The notes: generated by a model from the letters alone, not told the origin. 18,715 bases of DNA from Gemmatimonadota bacterium (GCA_029862935.1 JAOTWK010000024.1:1-18715), one strand, 5' to 3'; shown: positions 8,448-16,023, numbered from the stretch's first letter. Numbers and translations are program-made.

Positions 8448-9778
8448 CCACTCCGCCGGTATCGGTTGACGACGATTGTGAAGTCGGCGCGTGATCGATC
8501 AGTCAGCCGAAACCGTCCAAAGCCGCTCTCGTCGATGAACTCGAGAACCAGCCGCGCAGCGACGTAGGTCCAACGGATGTAGCGGAGGTTGTACTCGAGG
8601 TCCGAGCTGGAGTCGAAGATCTCGTCCGGCGGGCCTGCGGTGATGAACACTTCCCCCCGATCGGTGAGCCAACCGGGGACGCCAGGCTCGTCAAACCGCG
8701 CGTTTGCTTCTTGAACTCGCTCGAAATACAGGTTCAGCGCCTCATGGGTCGGCGTAAGCGGATCGGGGTCAGTCGTCTCCCAGAACGACCGCCACTCCTC
8801 CGCACGTTCCTCCTCGGGCACGTCCCGCAGGGACCGAAGGGTTTGCTCTGTGACGAAGTATCGCAGGAGCGAGAGCATGTCGTCGAAGTTCGACACGACC
8901 CACTGGTCCGAGAAACTCGCGAGCACGGCGGTCCGCGCCGTATCGCGCGCGCCCACGAACGCCGCCTCGACCTGTGTGACACCGATCGGGAGGCGCCGTG
9001 GCTCGATTGGCAAAATCACACTCCGTAACGGCTGGTCCGGATCGATTTCAACCGTGTCACGCCACATCTCCCGTTGGTCCGCAGCAATGCCGCGAATGAC
9101 CAGGACGTCGCGTGGAGAGGGACCAACGATCTCCAAGTAAAGCGTCAGCGTGTCCTCGTTGTACGGGACCGCGGCTTTCGGGTTGATGACGAAATCCGAA
9201 CCGCGTGCCCGAGACGTCCGTGGCGTCGCTCTGTACACTGGAACGATCGACGACAGGCTCCCTGGCTTGGACAGGGCCGGCACGCGCAGCGAGTCCGCCA
9301 CCTCGCTGAAGGATGCGCCATTGCGATCTCGCACTGTGATGCTCACGAGCGCGGGTCCCGGTGGCAGCACGATCAACTGTTGGAAGACCACGCTCTCGTC
9401 CGCACGTTGCGTCTCCGCAAGGCTCCCGACCTGGACGTTCTCGTCCTGTCGCGAAAACTGAAGCACTTCGCCGTCCCGTTGAAAGGCGATCTCGACCCGA
9501 TAGCGCGCCTCGAAGACGTCGGCACGACGGCGGAACGTGAGCACGTCGTTGGTCAGGGAAATGCCAACGACGGCCAGCGTCGAGTCTCCGGTCGTCCCAG
9601 GCAGATACCGCACCGCCGCCACGAACGGAACGGGATCGCCTGCAACGAGAAGGCCCATCTCGGCGAAGATCGTCGCCGCATCGAACAGGTGCGAGACGGT
9701 ACGACCAGGGTCAGGTGCCGCTTCCGTCCCAACGCGCTGCCATGGTGTACACGCCGAGAAGGATGCGCACAGCGCCAT
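8444..9778 (-). CDS. GWxTD domain-containing protein, probable lipoprotein or exported protein
   Basis: From ATG 9778 the product has 444 residues. The C-terminal quarter carries the features of the GWxTD family: an EEWRSFWETTDPDP stretch, a helix ending NARF, then GWLTDRGEVFITAGPPDEIF with GWLTD at 369-373, and a beta-rich tail. The middle part is beta-rich and may form Ig-like domains. GWxTD proteins are found mainly in Acidobacteriota, Gemmatimonadota and Bacteroidota-related groups, and their function is unknown. The open frame continues upstream to 10036, but that part is basic and lies opposite the start of the divergent kinase gene, so I reject it. The N-terminus (MALCASFSACTPW) is a very short signal with an imperfect lipobox at Cys10. 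The true start is therefore uncertain, though no other ATG, GTG or TTG lies between 9779 and 9844. Confidence 0.85.
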   Translation of the reverse strand: MALCASFSACTPWQRVGTEAAPDPGRTVSHLFDAATIFAEMGLLVAGDPVPFVAAVRYLPGTTGDSTLAVVGISLTNDVLTFRRRADVFEARYRVEIAFQRDGEVLQFSRQDENVQVGSLAETQRADESVVFQQLIVLPPGPALVSITVRDRNGASFSEVADSLRVPALSKPGSLSSIVPVYRATPRTSRARGSDFVINPKAAVPYNEDTLTLYLEIVGPSPRDVLVIRGIAADQREMWRDTVEIDPDQPLRSVILPIEPRRLPIGVTQVEAAFVGARDTARTAVLASFSDQWVVSNFDDMLSLLRYFVTEQTLRSLRDVPEEERAEEWRSFWETTDPDPLTPTHEALNLYFERVQEANARFDEPGVPGWLTDRGEVFITAGPPDEIFDSSSDLEYNLRYIRWTYVAARLVLEFIDESGFGRFRLTDRSRADFTIVVNRYRRSG

Positions 9779-9869
9779 GCTCCAGCACGTCGCGCGGAGA
9801 GCTGCACGGCATGCAACCCGGTGGCGACTTGCCCACCATCCGACGCAATACTTACTTTGGCGCACTCTT

Positions 9870-10805
9870 ATGCCCCACGAAGACCTTTCTGGCCGAACGG
9901 TAGCCGCGTACCGACTCCTCGAGCGTGTTGGCGAGGGCGGGACCGCCAGCGTGTACCGGGCCGAACACCCTGATCGCGGTCGCTGCGCGGTGAAGGTTCT
10001 CAAAGAACGCATGCGCAACGACCCAACCGCCGTCAAGCGGTTCCTCCGCGAAGCCGGCTACGGATCGCGGGTGCACCACCCCAGTGTCGTCTGCACCTAC
10101 GACTACGGCGAGGTGGACGATCTCTATTACCTCGCGCTCGAGTGGGCAGCCGGGGAACCTCTATCGCAATTTGTACACCGCGCGGGCCGCCTCGCTCCTG
10201 AATTGACGGTCGAGTTGATTTCTCAGTTGGCTGGCGCCCTGGCTGCAGCTCACGCCGAAGGGATCATACACCGAGATCTCAAGCCCGAGAACATCGTATT
10301 TGATCCCGCTACGCAAACGGTCAAACTGCTCGACTTCGGTATCGCACGTGACGCGCAGGCCGATGAAGCCGAGCGCCTGACCCGGACGGGGTTCTTCGTT
10401 GGAACGCTCAACTACGTCGCACCGGAAGCGCTTTCTGGTGAACTGGTCAGCGAGTCAGCAGACATCTACAGCCTGGCCACCATAGCATACTACCTGCTGA
10501 CCGGGATCCACCCGTATCCTGGACGGTCGCCCAGGGAGCTCTTCCAGCAGCTCCTGACCCAGGCTCCCACCCCGCTCAACGAGGCCGTCCCTGGAGTTCG
10601 CTTCCCGCCGAGCCTAGAGGCGGCAATCATGGCTGCTCTGGCGCGAGACCCCGCCGCCCGACCGCCCACCGTTGAGGACTTCGCTCACAGCCTACGGCAA
10701 GCACTGGAAGCCGGCGAAGCCATCGAGGCAAGCACGCCGCCTCGCACAGAAGGGGGCCTCTTGGGCAAGATGAGGTCCTTGTTGCGCAAGAAGGACGCGG
10801 ACTGA
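9870..10805 (+). CDS. Hanks-type Ser/Thr protein kinase, soluble
   Basis: This 311-residue protein is almost entirely a kinase domain. Visible blocks are the glycine-rich loop GEGGTASVY (21-29), the ATP-anchoring Lys42 in CAVKVL, a helix-C Glu61, the catalytic loop HRDLKPEN (134-141, D136), LLDFGIA (DFG 155-157), an activation segment rich in Thr, and VAPEAL (184-186), so it should be active. After about residue 275 there is only a short basic tail (GKMRSLLRKKDAD), with no membrane helix and no PASTA or WD40 sensor domain. This makes it a cytoplasmic kinase, unlike PknB. I chose the ATG at 9870; the upstream extension of the frame lies opposite the GWxTD gene and is basic and non-conserved. 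It is divergent from the GWxTD gene with about 90 bases between. Its substrates are not evident. Confidence 0.93.
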   Translation: MPHEDLSGRTVAAYRLLERVGEGGTASVYRAEHPDRGRCAVKVLKERMRNDPTAVKRFLREAGYGSRVHHPSVVCTYDYGEVDDLYYLALEWAAGEPLSQFVHRAGRLAPELTVELISQLAGALAAAHAEGIIHRDLKPENIVFDPATQTVKLLDFGIARDAQADEAERLTRTGFFVGTLNYVAPEALSGELVSESADIYSLATIAYYLLTGIHPYPGRSPRELFQQLLTQAPTPLNEAVPGVRFPPSLEAAIMAALARDPAARPPTVEDFAHSLRQALEAGEAIEASTPPRTEGGLLGKMRSLLRKKDAD

Positions 10806-10849
10806 CCGCGCCCACTGTTCTAACGACCCGCTCTTTTACACTCGGAAGC

Positions 10850-11410
10850 TTGAACACAACCGCACGCAAAGCCGACCTCGCGGCGCTCCTGAGGGACCGG
10901 TCGCTCCAGATGGGGACCTATACCCTCGCCTCCGGCCGCACGTCGGGCTATTACATCGATGCCCGCCGAACCACCATGTCCGCGAGGGGCCTCGAGTTGA
11001 TTGGTGACCTAGGGCTCACGGACATTCGGGCAGCGGGATGGGCGCCCGATGTCGTGGGAGGCCTAACACTGGGAGCCGACCCTATCGCCTATGCCATCGC
11101 CCGGGCAAGCCGGGAGCGACTACCGACGGTGGACGCTTTCACCGTGCGAAAGGTCGCGAAAGACCACGGTGCACAACGCCAAATCGAAGGTTGCTGGGAG
11201 AAAGGCTCGTCCGTGGTCATCATCGAGGACGTTGTGACCACCGGTCAGTCAGCCCTGAAGGCGGCCAGGGTCGTTTCGGACGCTGGTGCGGTCGTTTTGG
11301 GCGTCCTGGCGCTCATCGACCGGGGCGAGGGCGGGCGGGCCGCGATCGAGGGACACGGCCACAACCTTCGCTGCCTCCTCACGCTGGCGGATCTCGGCGT
11401 CCGTTCCTAA
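10850..11410 (+). CDS. pyrE: Orotate phosphoribosyltransferase
   Basis: The 186-residue protein is a type I phosphoribosyltransferase. Key blocks are YTLASGRTSGYYIDAR near the N-terminus (orotate and PRPP contacts), VVGGLTLGADPIAYAIA, the VRKVAKDHG flexible loop with its catalytic Lys (about 100-106), and the PRPP motif VVIIEDVVTTGQSA at 122-135. It converts orotate and PRPP to orotidine 5'-monophosphate in de novo pyrimidine synthesis. The start is a TTG at 10850, 44 bases after the kinase gene; no ATG lies before the conserved N-terminal block, and a GGAAG sits immediately upstream. Its last 32 bases overlap, tail to tail, the regulator gene on the opposite strand. It may share a transcript with the kinase gene, although a TACACT -10-like element at 10837-10842 would instead place a transcription start at the TTG itself. 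Confidence 0.95.
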   Translation: MNTTARKADLAALLRDRSLQMGTYTLASGRTSGYYIDARRTTMSARGLELIGDLGLTDIRAAGWAPDVVGGLTLGADPIAYAIARASRERLPTVDAFTVRKVAKDHGAQRQIEGCWEKGSSVVIIEDVVTTGQSALKAARVVSDAGAVVLGVLALIDRGEGGRAAIEGHGHNLRCLLTLADLGVRS

Positions 11411-12317
11411 CGCTCGGCAGTTGGTTGGTCGCACGCCCGACCGCCCCTCTCACTCCCTCAGCACCGCCTTCCAGGTCCGTTGCCCCGCGTGCGAGGGGAC
11501 AGAAGCGGCGGAAGCTCGAACAATACGGGACGATCAGGCGCACGATGAAGTCGTTGAGCGCCACGGAAAACGGGTATCGGCGACGATACTCGGCAGCGGT
11601 AACACCAAGCGCCGATCTGACGTGCCGACCGAAGCTCTGCGGTGATGAGTACTCCAGGCGGTATGCCACATCCGCGATCGAGAGGCCGGAGGATTCCAAG
11701 AGCCCGGCAGCATAAACCAGTCGGACGGCGGCCAAGTAACGCTTGGGCGACGGGACGCGCGCCCGGAAGAACCGCGACATAAACGTGCTTGGCTGAACGC
11801 CAAGGCGTCGCGCCAGCTCGCGCACCGTCGGCACTCCGGGCGCCACGCGGACAAGCACTTCAAAGAAGCGCCGGCTGTCCGCTGTGACTCCGTCGAGCGC
11901 CGTCATCGTGCTGGAAAGGATGCTCGATCCAAGCGGTGAGGCCGGATCGGCGACGACGGCCCGGAGTTCGTGCCACCCCTCATGGCCTGACAGGTCGACC
12001 ATCCGACGAACACCGCACGCACCCAAGTCCAGGAGGCGCTCGCTTGCGATGGTGTCGTGGCGCGAAACGACCGCGACTGCGGGTACGCCAGGAAACCCTC
12101 GGACCAGCGAGGCTACTCCACCCATCTGGCCCACCGTGACGTGCCGCGGTGACAGGAGGACGGCACGCACCGAGCGCTCTCGCACCACCCGGATTGCCTC
12201 ACGAACCGTTTCCGTGTGGACCGGTCGAAACCGCCCAGCCGCGGCCGCGTCGAGCCGGGGCCGCTCGAGCGGGTGCAGCACCGTTGCCACCAGTGTGTTC
12301 GTGCGAGAGTGGGTCAT
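11379..12317 (-). CDS. AraC-type DNA-binding regulator with a pseudo-receiver N-terminal domain
   Basis: From ATG 12317 the product has 312 residues. This start is chosen because GGAG sits five bases upstream (12323-12326), while the longer frame from 12371 has no such site. Residues 150-250 form a double helix-turn-helix of the AraC/XylS class: the first helix pair VRELARRLGVQPSTFMSRFF (165-184), the second SIADVAYRLEYSSPQSFGRHVRSALGVT (213-240), ending AAEYRRRYP. Residues 8-125 alternate hydrophobic strands and helices like a response-regulator receiver, but the expected phospho-Asp position reads LLSPRHV with Ser56, so phosphorylation by a histidine kinase is unlikely. About 60 residues after the HTH form a basic, low-complexity tail. 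It converges on pyrE with a 32-base overlap and is divergent from the RNase P RNA gene. Its target genes are unknown. Confidence 0.83.
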   Translation of the reverse strand: MTHSRTNTLVATVLHPLERPRLDAAAAGRFRPVHTETVREAIRVVRERSVRAVLLSPRHVTVGQMGGVASLVRGFPGVPAVAVVSRHDTIASERLLDLGACGVRRMVDLSGHEGWHELRAVVADPASPLGSSILSSTMTALDGVTADSRRFFEVLVRVAPGVPTVRELARRLGVQPSTFMSRFFRARVPSPKRYLAAVRLVYAAGLLESSGLSIADVAYRLEYSSPQSFGRHVRSALGVTAAEYRRRYPFSVALNDFIVRLIVPYCSSFRRFCPLARGATDLEGGAEGVRGAVGRATNQLPSVRNGRRDPPA

Positions 12318-12439
12318 CGTCGCTCCGGCATCGCTGACGCCCGATTCTCGCACGCCCATCTCAACTACCACTCAACTCGGACCGCGACGGTTTCAACTCC
12401 GTGCTATGGTTACAGCCCTGACGCGGCTATTTTCAGTGA

Positions 12440-12802
12440 GGGGTGGAGGAGTGCGACGGTCGCGGCTCGTCTAGGCGGGCCGAGGAAAGTCCGAGCTCCA
12501 CAGGGCAGACTGCCAGGTAACACCTGGGCGCCGTGAGGCGACGGAAAGGGCCACAGAGAACAGACCGCCCATCCGTGAGGGTGGGTAAGGGTGAAACGGT
12601 GGGGTAAGAGCCCACCGCGCGACTGGCAACAGTCGCGGCACGGCAACCCCCAGTCGGAGCAAGGCCAAATAGGCGGTGAGGCTCGGCCCGAGCTGTTGGA
12701 GCCGCGGGTAGGCTGCTTGAGGTGGCGGGTGACCGCCATCCCAGATAGATGACCGTACAGCGCATGCGCTGAACAGAACTCGGCTTACGGCTCCCCCACC
12801 CC
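12440..12802 (+). ncRNA. rnpB: RNase P RNA, bacterial class A
   Basis: Highly conserved blocks appear in order: GAGGAAAGTCCGAGCTCCAC near 12482 (CR-I, 5' strand of P4), GGGTGAAACGGTGGGGTAAG near 12589 (P8-P10 and CR-II), GAGCAAGGCCAAATAGG near 12657, GGTAGGCTGCTTGAGG near 12708 (the loop that pairs with tRNA CCA), and ACAGAACTCGGCTTACGG near 12773 (CR-V, 3' strand of P4). P1 is formed by 12440-12451 pairing with 12791-12802 with one mismatch, which sets the ends to within a few bases. It is the catalytic RNA that trims the 5' leader of precursor tRNAs and works with RnpA, encoded about 5 kb away. A weak -10-like TATTTT at 12428-12433 would place the transcript start near 12440. Minus-strand open frames across this region are chance. 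Confidence 0.97.
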
Positions 12803-12831
12803 TGGTTTCCCCCCTCGACCCGGACTATCAT
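12803..12831 (+). promoter_or_regulatory. Possible promoter for the three-gene envelope set
   Basis: A TATCAT element at 12826-12831 is one mismatch from the sigma-70 -10 consensus and lies 17 bases after a poor -35 (TGGTTT, 12803-12808). Transcription would start near 12838, about 18 bases before the ATG at 12856. It sits directly after the 3' end of rnpB. Confidence 0.35.
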
Positions 12832-12855
12832 TTCCAGCACTTCACCCTGAGGGCA

Positions 12856-13104
12856 ATGTCCACCGGAACGACGAACTCCACCAACGCCTCTCCACGCCCG
12901 TATCCCGAGAACTGGGAGGCCGTCGCCGAGTTGCGTGTGTTCCGCACCACAGAAGAACGGTGGCAGCGGCTCATTGGCTGGCGCGCCGAGATGGGCCGCA
13001 AAGGATGGAAACTGCTTCAAGTGAGTGCAGATCGCGGCGAAATGGTCGCGGTCTTCGGCCGCACCAAAGACCAACTGCTCCAACGAGAAGGAAAACAGCC
13101 ATGA
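12856..13104 (+). CDS. Small hypothetical protein, 82 residues
   Basis: I do not recognise a firm family. After a Ser/Thr/Asn/Pro-rich N-terminus of about 17 residues comes a compact domain: WEAVAELRVFR, a helix with WQRLIGWRAEMGRKGWKLLQV, then VAVFGRTK. The beta strand, helix with a GWKL turn, and beta strand recall small DUF4177-like proteins, which pair a strand with a helix that ends G-W-x-L; this is a resemblance only. No signal peptide is seen, so it is probably cytoplasmic. A GAGG lies just upstream of the ATG. Its TGA overlaps the next gene's ATG in an ATGA junction, so translation of the lipoprotein is probably coupled to it. It is the first gene of a three-gene unit placed 53 bases after rnpB. 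Confidence 0.75.
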   Translation: MSTGTTNSTNASPRPYPENWEAVAELRVFRTTEERWQRLIGWRAEMGRKGWKLLQVSADRGEMVAVFGRTKDQLLQREGKQP

Positions 13105-13952
13105 AGACGTCCCGTCTCCCTGTCACCGCACTGTCTGTTGTGGCGGCGCTCGGTTCCGCCGGCTGTGGGACCGGCGTGACTAGCTCGGCTGCGTCAACGG
13201 CAGCGGCTCCCGCCCCCAGCCGCTTTACGTATCAGCCCTTCTCCAACTCGTATGAGATCCACACGCACACGCTGCAAGAGCAGGAGTTCGGTGGACAGGT
13301 CAACACCGTGAACATTGGGATTCGCTGGTGGGTGACCACCACGGCGGATGGCTCCGCGACTCCCTGGCCCCTGACCATCCGCGTGGACTCGACTCCCGAG
13401 GTGACCGGTGCCGCTCCCGGGCTCAGCAACGCTGACCTGGAGCAGGCAACTGGTGCGGTCTTCACGGGAACGCTCTCGCCCGAGGGCAACGTGGCGGATT
13501 TCCAGAGCGGAGATAGTGCGAGCGTCTTTCTGCAGCAACAGGCCAGGTCGTTCCAGCGCTTCTTCCCCCGCATTCCCGTTGGAGGTGTCAGTCCTGGACA
13601 GACCTGGACCGACACGGTCGACGTGCAAACTGGATCCGGTGGTCTGGACATTCAAGTCGAGACCATCACTGAGAGTAGCGCTAGCGCCTGGACCGAGCAC
13701 CATGGGATGCGAGCGCTCGAGGTGAAATCGGTGTCGAACTACACGCTCGTGGGTGCTGGATCACAGGGAGGGACGGAGATCGACCTCGATGGCACAGGAA
13801 CGAGCTACCAAACCGCGTATCTCGGAGCCGATGGACGGTTCCTTGGCCGCACCGCCGTCGATACGACGAACATGACGGCGACAGTCGCAGCTATGGGCGC
13901 CATGATCCCGATCCTGCAGGTCACCGTCGACACAATCGCGGCTGTCCAGTAG
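13101..13952 (+). CDS. Predicted lipoprotein of unknown function
   Basis: The 283-residue product starts with a basic pair, a hydrophobic stretch and a lipobox-like SAGC, so Cys21-22 is the likely lipidated residue, followed by a Ser/Ala/Pro linker. The rest is beta-rich: YEIHTHTLQEQEF, then IRWWVTTTADG, then a conserved-looking segment ending SPGQTWTDTVDVQT, and a C-terminal half of alternating strands (WTEHHGMRALEVKSVSNYTLVG, YLGADGRFLGRTAVDTTNMTATVAAMG). The alternation and the YLGADGRFL turn suggest one large beta fold of a periplasm-facing lipoprotein. I recognise no named family. The ATG is in a 4-base overlap with the upstream small gene and has AAGGA at a good distance (13088-13092). 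The next gene begins 4 bases after the stop, so the three are almost certainly one transcript. Confidence 0.83.
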   Translation: MKTSRLPVTALSVVAALGSAGCGTGVTSSAASTAAAPAPSRFTYQPFSNSYEIHTHTLQEQEFGGQVNTVNIGIRWWVTTTADGSATPWPLTIRVDSTPEVTGAAPGLSNADLEQATGAVFTGTLSPEGNVADFQSGDSASVFLQQQARSFQRFFPRIPVGGVSPGQTWTDTVDVQTGSGGLDIQVETITESSASAWTEHHGMRALEVKSVSNYTLVGAGSQGGTEIDLDGTGTSYQTAYLGADGRFLGRTAVDTTNMTATVAAMGAMIPILQVTVDTIAAVQ

Positions 13953-13956
13953 CGCC

Positions 13957-14802
13957 TTGTTGCGTTTCGTCCTTACCGCACTCGTCTTTGGCGGTCTAGT
14001 CGCTCAAACCGCCAAGGGGCAGGCGGTGCGCTCGCGCTCCGGCGATTACCTCTTCGCATCGACGGCGACCGATGCGCGGGCACTCTGGGTCAATCCTGCG
14101 GGACTCGCTGTCTCAATCGAAGCGTCGGTATTGGCCGAATTCGTTCTGGAACGACCGGTCGATGGAGATCTTCGTCTGGCACAGTGGAGTGTGGGGTTCA
14201 ACTCGCGAGGGTTCGCTCTGAGCTACCAGCGGGATCGCTTCAGTGAGGATCCGAACACGGGGGCTTTTCGGTTCGGGCTCGCCCTGCCGTTTCAACGTGG
14301 TGCGATCGGGGCGGCATTCACGTTCTATCGCGGAAACACGATCGACAGCTCGACGGATCGCGGTATCGACCTCGGCGCCCGGTATCGCCTCCTGCGGCCG
14401 CTCGAGCTCGCAGTTGTGCTACGCAATGTGGGGCGTCCTGTGTTGCGGGATGCTCCAGGTCCCCTCACCGGACTGATCAGCGCTGCTTGGCACCCACTGC
14501 CAGGCCGGCTGGTCGTCGCCGCCGAAGCCCTCGCCGCCGAGCGACTCGCCGCATCGGGCTACGACGTGAACTACCGAGGGGGGTTACATCTTTCGCTTGG
14601 CAGGTCGGTGCCCGTGTTGATCATGGGAGCGCTCGACTTCAGCAGCAGCTTCTCTGTCAATCAGTGGGCAGTCGGCGTTGCCGTTGGCCGTGGCGGTGAT
14701 CACGTGCTCGGTCTTGTGTCGGGCGGCACGGTGGAACCAGCAGACCGCCTGGAGAGAATGAGCTTGACTGGGGTGGCGAGCCGGTCTCTTCAGCTCCCCT
14801 GA
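13957..14802 (+). CDS. Predicted outer-membrane beta-barrel protein (PorV/PorQ-like N-terminus)
   Basis: This 281-residue protein starts at TTG 13957, 4 bases after the lipoprotein stop; a second TTG follows directly. Residues 1-22 are a signal peptide ending at KGQA. The mature N-terminus reads RSGDYLFASTATDARALWVNPAGLAV, a variant of the segment with a WxNPAGL turn seen in PorV/PorQ and FadL-like outer-membrane proteins. After this come repeated amphipathic strands with the turns and aromatic girdle positions of a barrel (FALSYQRDRF, GAIGAAFTFYRGN, LDLGARYRLL type segments), and it ends with hydrophobic residues LQLP. The barrel call is from the strand pattern. As partner of a lipoprotein in the same unit, it probably forms or assembles part of the outer membrane. 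No substrate can be inferred. Confidence 0.78.
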   Translation: MLRFVLTALVFGGLVAQTAKGQAVRSRSGDYLFASTATDARALWVNPAGLAVSIEASVLAEFVLERPVDGDLRLAQWSVGFNSRGFALSYQRDRFSEDPNTGAFRFGLALPFQRGAIGAAFTFYRGNTIDSSTDRGIDLGARYRLLRPLELAVVLRNVGRPVLRDAPGPLTGLISAAWHPLPGRLVVAAEALAAERLAASGYDVNYRGGLHLSLGRSVPVLIMGALDFSSSFSVNQWAVGVAVGRGGDHVLGLVSGGTVEPADRLERMSLTGVASRSLQLP

Positions 14803-14841
14803 CCCAACGCGCGGCGCGGTCCGTTCAGCCAGTGATCCCTA

Positions 14842-15951
14842 TCAGTCCACGAGCCTCAGTGGCATCACCAAGCAGAGATACGACGCAGGGTCATCCCACC
14901 CGACCGGCTCGACGGTACCAGCCCGCTCCGGGGCCTTGAACGTCAGCCGCACCTCGTCGGTGGGCATGTACTTCAGGATCTCCAGCAGATAGGTGGCGTT
15001 GAAGCCGATCTCCAGCGGGTCGCCGTCGAACGTGACCGAAATCTCGTCGAGGGCATCGCCCAGATCGGGCGTGCTGACACTCAGCTTGAGTGAGCCGCCG
15101 CTAAACTGCAACCGCACCCGGTGCGTCTGGTCACTCGCCACCGCACCCACCCGGCGCAATGCGCTGGCCAGGGTCGCCTTCTCCACGGTACAGGCGCGGT
15201 CATTCTCCTTCGGGATCACCTGATCGTAATTGGGATACGGTCCCTCGATGAGGCGAGTGAACACAACCGTCCCACCCGTGCGGAAGCCTAGGTGGTTGTC
15301 GCTCTTGGCGATTTCGACCTCATCCGACGGGCCAAACAGTCGCCGCACTTGCTCCAAAGCCTTTGGCGGCACGATCAGGTCCGCCGACCCACTGCTGCCT
15401 GACACCGGCACTTCCATCTTGGCCAGCCGATGTCCATTCGTCGCGACCATTCGCATGATGTCGGATTGCAGCTCCCACAGCACACCGTTCAAGATCGGTC
15501 TGCTCTCTTCGGTAGATGCCGCAAAGCTCACGTGATTGATCAACTTCTGAAGATCACCAGACGTGACGGTCCAACTGTCCTCGAAGTTCACAGGCGGGAA
15601 GTTGGGAAATTCTTCCCTGGGAATGCCCAACAGCTTGAAGCGTGAACGGCCACACTCCAGGCTGATGCGCTGCTCCCCAGAGCTGGCGATCCTGATGGCG
15701 GCGCTCGGAAGCTCCCGAACGATCTCCAAGAGCTTCTTGGCGGGGATCGTGACGGCGCCATCCTCGTCCACCTCAGCTGGTACCACGGTGCTCACAGCAA
15801 TATCGAGGTCGGTGCCTGAGAGCCGAATCCCATCGCTCGTTGCTTCAATGAGGATGTTGGACAGGACAGGGAGCGTGGTCTTCGTCGGGACCGTGGCGGC
15901 GACGGCCGCCAAACCCTCGTGGAGTCGCTCCCGTGTGATCGTGAACTTCAT
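14842..15951 (-). CDS. dnaN: DNA polymerase III beta sliding clamp
   Basis: The 369-residue product is full length for a bacterial clamp. The N-terminus MKFTITRERLHEGLAAVAATVPTKTTLPVLSNILIEA, the IPAKKLLEIVRELP block, the middle domain with SRPILNGVLWE and DGHRL-type NGHRLAKMEV, and the C-terminal segment YLCLVMPLRLVD (the protein-binding cleft edge, MPLRL) are all typical. The clamp encircles DNA and tethers the replicative polymerase. It lies downstream of dnaA in the same direction, separated by a 242-base gap that looks like oriC. A GGGAAG lies just upstream of the ATG at 15951. An AT-rich TATGAT on the minus strand (16000-15995) could serve as a -10 for dnaN, but no good -35 is present. 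Confidence 0.98.
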   Translation of the reverse strand: MKFTITRERLHEGLAAVAATVPTKTTLPVLSNILIEATSDGIRLSGTDLDIAVSTVVPAEVDEDGAVTIPAKKLLEIVRELPSAAIRIASSGEQRISLECGRSRFKLLGIPREEFPNFPPVNFEDSWTVTSGDLQKLINHVSFAASTEESRPILNGVLWELQSDIMRMVATNGHRLAKMEVPVSGSSGSADLIVPPKALEQVRRLFGPSDEVEIAKSDNHLGFRTGGTVVFTRLIEGPYPNYDQVIPKENDRACTVEKATLASALRRVGAVASDQTHRVRLQFSGGSLKLSVSTPDLGDALDEISVTFDGDPLEIGFNATYLLEILKYMPTDEVRLTFKAPERAGTVEPVGWDDPASYLCLVMPLRLVD

Positions 15952-15999
15952 ACTCTTCCCTACCGGAGTGGAAAGAAGAACCTACTAATACTCTATCAT

Positions 16000-16018
16000 A
16001 TTACTACTTAGTAGTAAT
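16000..16018. repeat. 19-base perfect palindrome in the origin AT-rich island
   Basis: ATTACTACTTAGTAGTAAT has two 9-base arms around a single central T at 16009. It covers the outer two and a part of the trio repeats on the plus strand and their mirror image on the other arm. It could extrude as a small hairpin, bind a dimeric protein, or simply reflect mirrored trio repeats. Confidence 0.9.
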
Positions 16019-16023
16019 AGTAG
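16009..16023 (+). promoter_or_regulatory. DnaA-trio array
   Basis: Five consecutive trinucleotides TAG TAG TAA TAG TAG are read on the plus strand, equal to 3'-GAT-5' type DnaA-trios when read from the box side. They are followed by a GC-rich AGGG and the box-like TCTGGAAAC. In Bacillus subtilis such trios guide DnaA assembly on one strand and promote opening. A shorter mirror set (TATTAGTAG on the minus strand) lies at 15990-15982. Confidence 0.7.

Noticed and set aside
9537..9869. N-terminal extension of the Ser/Thr kinase
   Set aside because: It lies antisense to the GWxTD gene and has no conserved sequence; the kinase domain begins shortly after ATG 9870.
9779..10036. N-terminal extension of the GWxTD gene
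   Set aside because: It is Arg/Ser-rich and lies opposite the kinase start and glycine-loop coding region.
12433..13083. Minus-strand frame of 216 codons across rnpB
   Set aside because: It is the complement of a structured RNA and of the small gene at 12856; no protein pattern.
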